Of a stretch of DNA of 64,000 nt, positions 60,046 to 64,000 are shown piece after piece. Position 1 is the stretch's first letter. Every line of letters begins with the position of its first letter. The stretch is taken from assembly GCA_004764695.1 (NCBI GenBank), contig SMSO01000032.1, positions 3,640,983-3,704,982 of the forward strand, in the 5' to 3' direction. Position numbers and translations under genes: made by a program. Below the pieces are notes generated by a model. It was given only the letters and a program-made list of their open reading frames with translations. It made no database searches and was not told the DNA's origin. This DNA is from Schizochytrium sp. TIO01. Its lineage: Eukaryota > Sar > Bigyra > Thraustochytrida > Thraustochytriidae.

Positions 60046-60353
60046 TCATCCGTTCGTTTATAAAAGAGAAGCTTGTTTTGGATTAGTTGAACGCAATAGG
60101 GCACCAGTACGATGGGGAAAGAAGAAGAACAGTGGGAGTGGCGTGGCTAGAGTAGACGTTAGGGGCTCTCTAGCGCGGTCGGTCTGGCGAGGCTCAGAGG
60201 ACTATTTTGAAATTGCGTTCTCTAAGGTTGAGGCGTCTTAAGGAGGGCCCGTTCTCTCGCCGTTCTCTCCGGGTCCTCGCTCTGGCAGTAGGTAGCACTC
60301 ACTAGTGGTAGCCTAAGCTAGCTAGCTACCTTCCTAAGAGATTTTAACTTCCT

Positions 60354-60355
<2 letters not shown>

Positions 60356-60391
<36 letters not shown>
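60356..60391. repeat. (AATC)9 array
   Basis: Pure AATC run, the complement class of the GATT arrays. Confidence 0.95.
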
Positions 60392-62304
60392 GACCTCTGT
60401 TTATTGCTGAGAGTGGCTTCGAAGTCGTGCTGCAAAACGATGAGGAAGAGGGCCATGGGCGTGGCATCGGGCAAGGGCACCTCGGCGGCTAGGCGGGTAG
60501 AGACAGAGGCAGACAGACAGAGGCAGCTGCCACTGCTAGATCGCCAGCCGCGGGGCGGGATCAGTGCCGCTCAGCCAAGTACGCTGTCCTCTTTTGGGGG
60601 TTCTCACATTAAAGACTGCGCCGAATGCAGAATAACGGGAAGTCGAAGAACTTCAGAGATTGGCATTCGCTGTGACAGATATTGTGCAACCAAACCTTGA
60701 ACAAAGCAATTTCCAAACAGCCGAAGTTCCTCCTCCTGCGCAGTGGCACCTGCTGCAGTCAGCTCGGTTTACGGAGGCGCGCGCACCACGGAGAGAACGA
60801 TGCAGCGGGTTCTGGCCACGAGCCACGATGGTGTTTTGCACATGAGTGGGGAAGAATCGGCTGGCAAAGAAGATGGATTTACATCTTTGACAGCGTTGAC
60901 ATCGTTGGCATCTTTGAGATCATAGCAACTTCATTGTCTGAGCTGGGCTTGAGTGGAATTGACTGACGCCACACGCAGCTCCATGAACAACTCGTTCTCT
61001 TCGCTGCTCCAGACCGCGCCGCTGGCCTCAAGCCGCTGCGATGAATTCCGTTCGCCGTTCAACTCCACGTTAGGGGAGCCTCGCGATGAGATCGCCATTG
61101 GTTGGACTTATCTGCCTCGCAAAGGCTGCCATGACAAAGAGAGGAATAGTTATGAATGGCGTCTGGTGATCTGAAACGAAACAGTCGTGAGTGACGTTCC
61201 CGACAACGATTCCGTGGAATATAGGAAATACTAGTAGTGCTGTCTCTTGTTCTAGTTCTACAAAAAGAATAACTTTGAGAGGCTGAGAACGTCTGGTGGG
61301 AACATCAAAGCGCCTCGTCCGGAAATACCCAGAAGGAGTGAAGGTCCACTACCTTGACAATGGCGCCAGCATATTTTAGATAAGTGGAATTGCCTAACGT
61401 GAGGAAGAGTGGGATGATCTTCAAGGTACGAGCAGCGTCACTTCTTTTCTCTTCTCTAAGGAAACTTAGTTACGCCCAACTTGGTTTTATTTATACACGT
61501 AAGTGAAATAGACGGAGCACTGCAGAACTGGAGATGCAGTAATCTGTGAACCAGGCGGAACTGACAAGGATCAGTGAACCACGTCGGCATAATATACATT
61601 ATAACTATGTACCTATATTAGATCAAAACAGAGTTGAAGTTCAATTTCCACTCTGCTGCTACCGAATGGTCGATCTTAATTCAGTTCTCTCATCGGAAAG
61701 GTCTCAAACCCGACAAGGCCAAGCAATCGATGCAGGTTGCCTGTGTGAAGTTAGTTCTAGGATCTGGTCTTTACGAAAACGAAGATTGCTTTTTACCCCG
61801 AATTGGCTAAATGATCATCCCATCAGTGCCTAAACCTCACAGCAGAACTGTAGTGCGTTGTTTGGCGACTGCGCATCCAAGACCTCGCAGAACACCATGC
61901 GTAGATGCCTCGTAATGCTTGGAGGGCCTGGTTCTGCTGTGTTCAAGCAACGTCGTGCCAGAACCGCCGCCGTGTTATGGGCCTATCCTTCATGTTTCAC
62001 GCACACGGGAAACGCCCGGATTCTGAAACGTAGCAGCAAAGCAGAAGCAAATTGTTCGTAGAAGAAGAGAGGAAGAACCTCAACTTTCTTTGCCTTTCTG
62101 TTCTTTTCTTTCATTATAAGCTTCTCGTATTATCTCATCATCTTTCCTTTCCTTTTCTTTTCGCTGTTCTATTTTCACCTCGCTTTCCACCACGTTGAAT
62201 ATATCTTCATTATGAGACCTCTCCGTCATCGCCGTCATCTCCCCATTCATAAAACGAAGTTACAAAATCGCCAACGTCGATTTGTTATCACTTCATTAAC
62301 TATC

Positions 62305-62330
62305 GCCACCACCACCACCACCACCACCAT
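62305..62330. repeat. (CAC)n trinucleotide array
   Basis: About eight CAC units followed by ATC units. Confidence 0.9.
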
Positions 62331-63374
62331 CATCTCTTTCTTCATCTGCATCATCATCTTCATCACCAATGTGGAGAACAGCTTCCTTTTCTCTGACATC
62401 ATGATATAATTCATTTTAAAGAAACAATAACATGACAATTTAAAATATGATTAGTTTCAACAGGTTAGCAGTAGTGTCTTTTAGGTAAATGTTTTATTTG
62501 TTTTAACTTATAATTTTTAATTTTTAATTTTTAATAACATATATAGAAAAAAAAAAATACACGAGAACAGAAAATAATTTCAACATTAAAGTTTCCATAA
62601 CCCATCGAAGTCTCGCTGTACCACTTCAAGAACGTCACTTGTGCAAGATCTTATGACAACTCCTTGCTTCGCTCTCCCGCGAGCGCGCTCGAGACACCCT
62701 CTGCTCGACTCCCGCTCCTAGGCAGCAGCAACCCACGCACCTACCTGAATTCGAGGTCTGGAGTTCTGTAGGTGTTTGACGGCGTCTCTTGAGCGTGTCC
62801 TGCTTGCTGCTCATGGCTTTCCCATCCGCTGCGAGGTCGGCGAGCGAGTGAAAGACGTGGGTTGGCGAGTGGGTGGCGACTTCTGCGAGCGCGGTAGGGA
62901 CTCGAAAGTAGTACTTGTCTTTGCTCGCTAGCTCAGGCTGGTGGAGACTGTTCAGCGCTGCTCGTTCGTTCTGTTGATGAAGTTCTCGATGATGTCATTC
63001 TCAAGATCGATAAAACTTTGTCGCATCCATCGGCGACGCCCATGAAGCGAAGAACAGAACAAAACAGAATAGAACAGAATAGAAGTTAGTAAGAGGTTAG
63101 CAGGAGACAGCACCAGTGGGAAAACCGCATTGAGGACCGAAGAGAGGCCTCAGAGAACGAGAAATGCGGGAAAGAAGGTGAAAGAGGCTGGCTGCTGAGG
63201 CTTTCGAGGTTTGCATTCCCTGTGCTTGATCTCTTGGGTTGCTATGCGTGGCTTCAACGAAGGACATAAGTTTATGAAGTAGATGCATGTTCGAAGTTGT
63301 CGAGGTGTTCTTTTACATAATTCCCACATATATTGGAACCCTATTTCATTAAAAGTGACTTTTTTGGATTAGTG

Positions 63375-63395
63375 TTTTTTTTTTTTTTTTTTTTT
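63375..63395. repeat. Poly-T, 21 bases
   Basis: Uninterrupted T run in AT-rich filler. Confidence 0.9.
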
Positions 63396-63972
63396 CAAAT
63401 ATATATTTTAAAAAATAAAATTATATGGTCATTTCCATTTACGTTCTTTTTATTTCTATTGCATATTTATTTTGATGAGTATTATTTTTATTTTTATTTT
63501 TTAGTGCTTCAGAAAGGAACGATTTTTTTACGGCCAGATATAATTGGTCTTTCATGGCGGGGGAGAGTACATTACAGGCAAAGACGAACATAATCGACCA
63601 CAGAAATGTGCGAATGGCTCTGTCTTCATCAACTTGGATTGTGTGCTGCTGCGCGCTGCTTCTTCGAAAGTCAGGTTTCCTCACCTGACGGCATTCAACA
63701 ACATCCCCTACAATCTAACTCACTCCATAAATAACAGAAAACCAAAAACAGAGAACGAGAACACCGATGGACATCGACAAACATGTTTGCGCCGCTTCTT
63801 GCAATACTTACATTACCGATGGCGAAGTATTGGTGACTCTTTGTCAGAGCTCTTGAACCTAATAAGATTGTGGGAACACTCATCGGAGCTTAGTTGCCCC
63901 TCGAGTTTAATTGCTCATTCGAGGTTGACGTATGCATATGCATGTTCGTATGTATATGAATGTATGTGAATG

Positions 63973-63983
63973 TATATAAAAGG
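63973..63983 (+). promoter_or_regulatory. Strong TATA-like element at the right edge
   Basis: TATATAAAAGG preceded by a TATG/TGAA-rich stretch. The match to the TATA consensus is better than any other in the window. If used, transcription would start around the window edge, so a plus-strand gene is expected beyond 64000. Confidence 0.4.
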
Positions 63984-64000
63984 AGCTAGAATCGCTTCCT

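Larger units (their letters stand above)
51781..63972. other. Gene-poor, microsatellite-rich block (right)
   Basis: About 12 kb. The left half (51.8-56.5 kb) has few repeats and more gene-like composition, including two candidate short genes listed separately. The right half (56.8-63.9 kb) is dense in arrays with GC-rich islands (57000-57560, 59190-59410, 60420-60830, 62640-62960). Frames at 57084-57701 and 57202-57687 overlap on both strands and are low-complexity. No RNA gene or transposon was identified. Confidence 0.6.

Overview
The window is nuclear DNA of a single-celled eukaryote. The genes have Kozak-like ATG starts, a mitochondrial presequence, an ER signal peptide with a KKxx tail, nuclear localisation signals, kinesins, a p24 protein and a TMEM209-like protein. 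All use the standard code. Almost every gene is one uninterrupted reading frame, including two of 6.3 and 6.9 kb, so the genome is intron-poor. An RJL GTPase points to a lineage with flagellated cells. A stramenopile such as a thraustochytrid would fit, but nothing here proves the lineage.

Two kinds of sequence alternate. Gene-dense blocks (1-1143, about 10.7-40.7 kb, 47.9-51.8 kb) are almost free of microsatellites. Gene-poor blocks (1.2-10.5, 40.7-47.9 and 51.8-64.0 kb) are packed with tetranucleotide arrays of many motifs, longer-period arrays and AT-rich filler. They hold only a few doubtful short genes.

Layout. The left edge has the 5' part of pyruvate dehydrogenase E2 (minus). From 10.7 kb come a TDP2-like phosphodiesterase carrying a ubiquitin-binding-motif-like segment, a TatD-family hydrolase (plus), a seven-helix membrane protein (minus, overlapping the hydrolase end by 29 bp) and an unrecognised acidic-tailed protein (plus). 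Next is a 2305-residue kinesin-1-like protein (minus) with a tandem repeat of about 81 residues in its coiled coil. Then come an RJL GTPase, an RNA m5C methyltransferase and a p24 cargo protein (all plus), and a 2092-residue CENP-E/kinesin-7-like protein (minus). A TMEM209-like protein (plus) and a polyglutamine, cysteine-containing protein (minus) close the block. At 48-52 kb a PDZ-TBC RabGAP (minus) and a probable COMM-domain protein (plus) diverge from a 0.5-kb gap. A strong TATA-like element 20 bases from the right edge suggests a gene just outside.

The genes fall into loose themes: nucleic-acid processing (TDP2, TatD, m5C methyltransferase), membrane traffic (p24, TBC, COMM, RJL), the microtubule system (two giant kinesins) and the nuclear envelope (TMEM209). 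There is no operon logic. The most notable observations are the 81-residue kinesin repeat, matching LC8 (dynein light chain) consensus sites in both giant kinesins, and the ubiquitin-binding-type motif in the TDP2 homologue.
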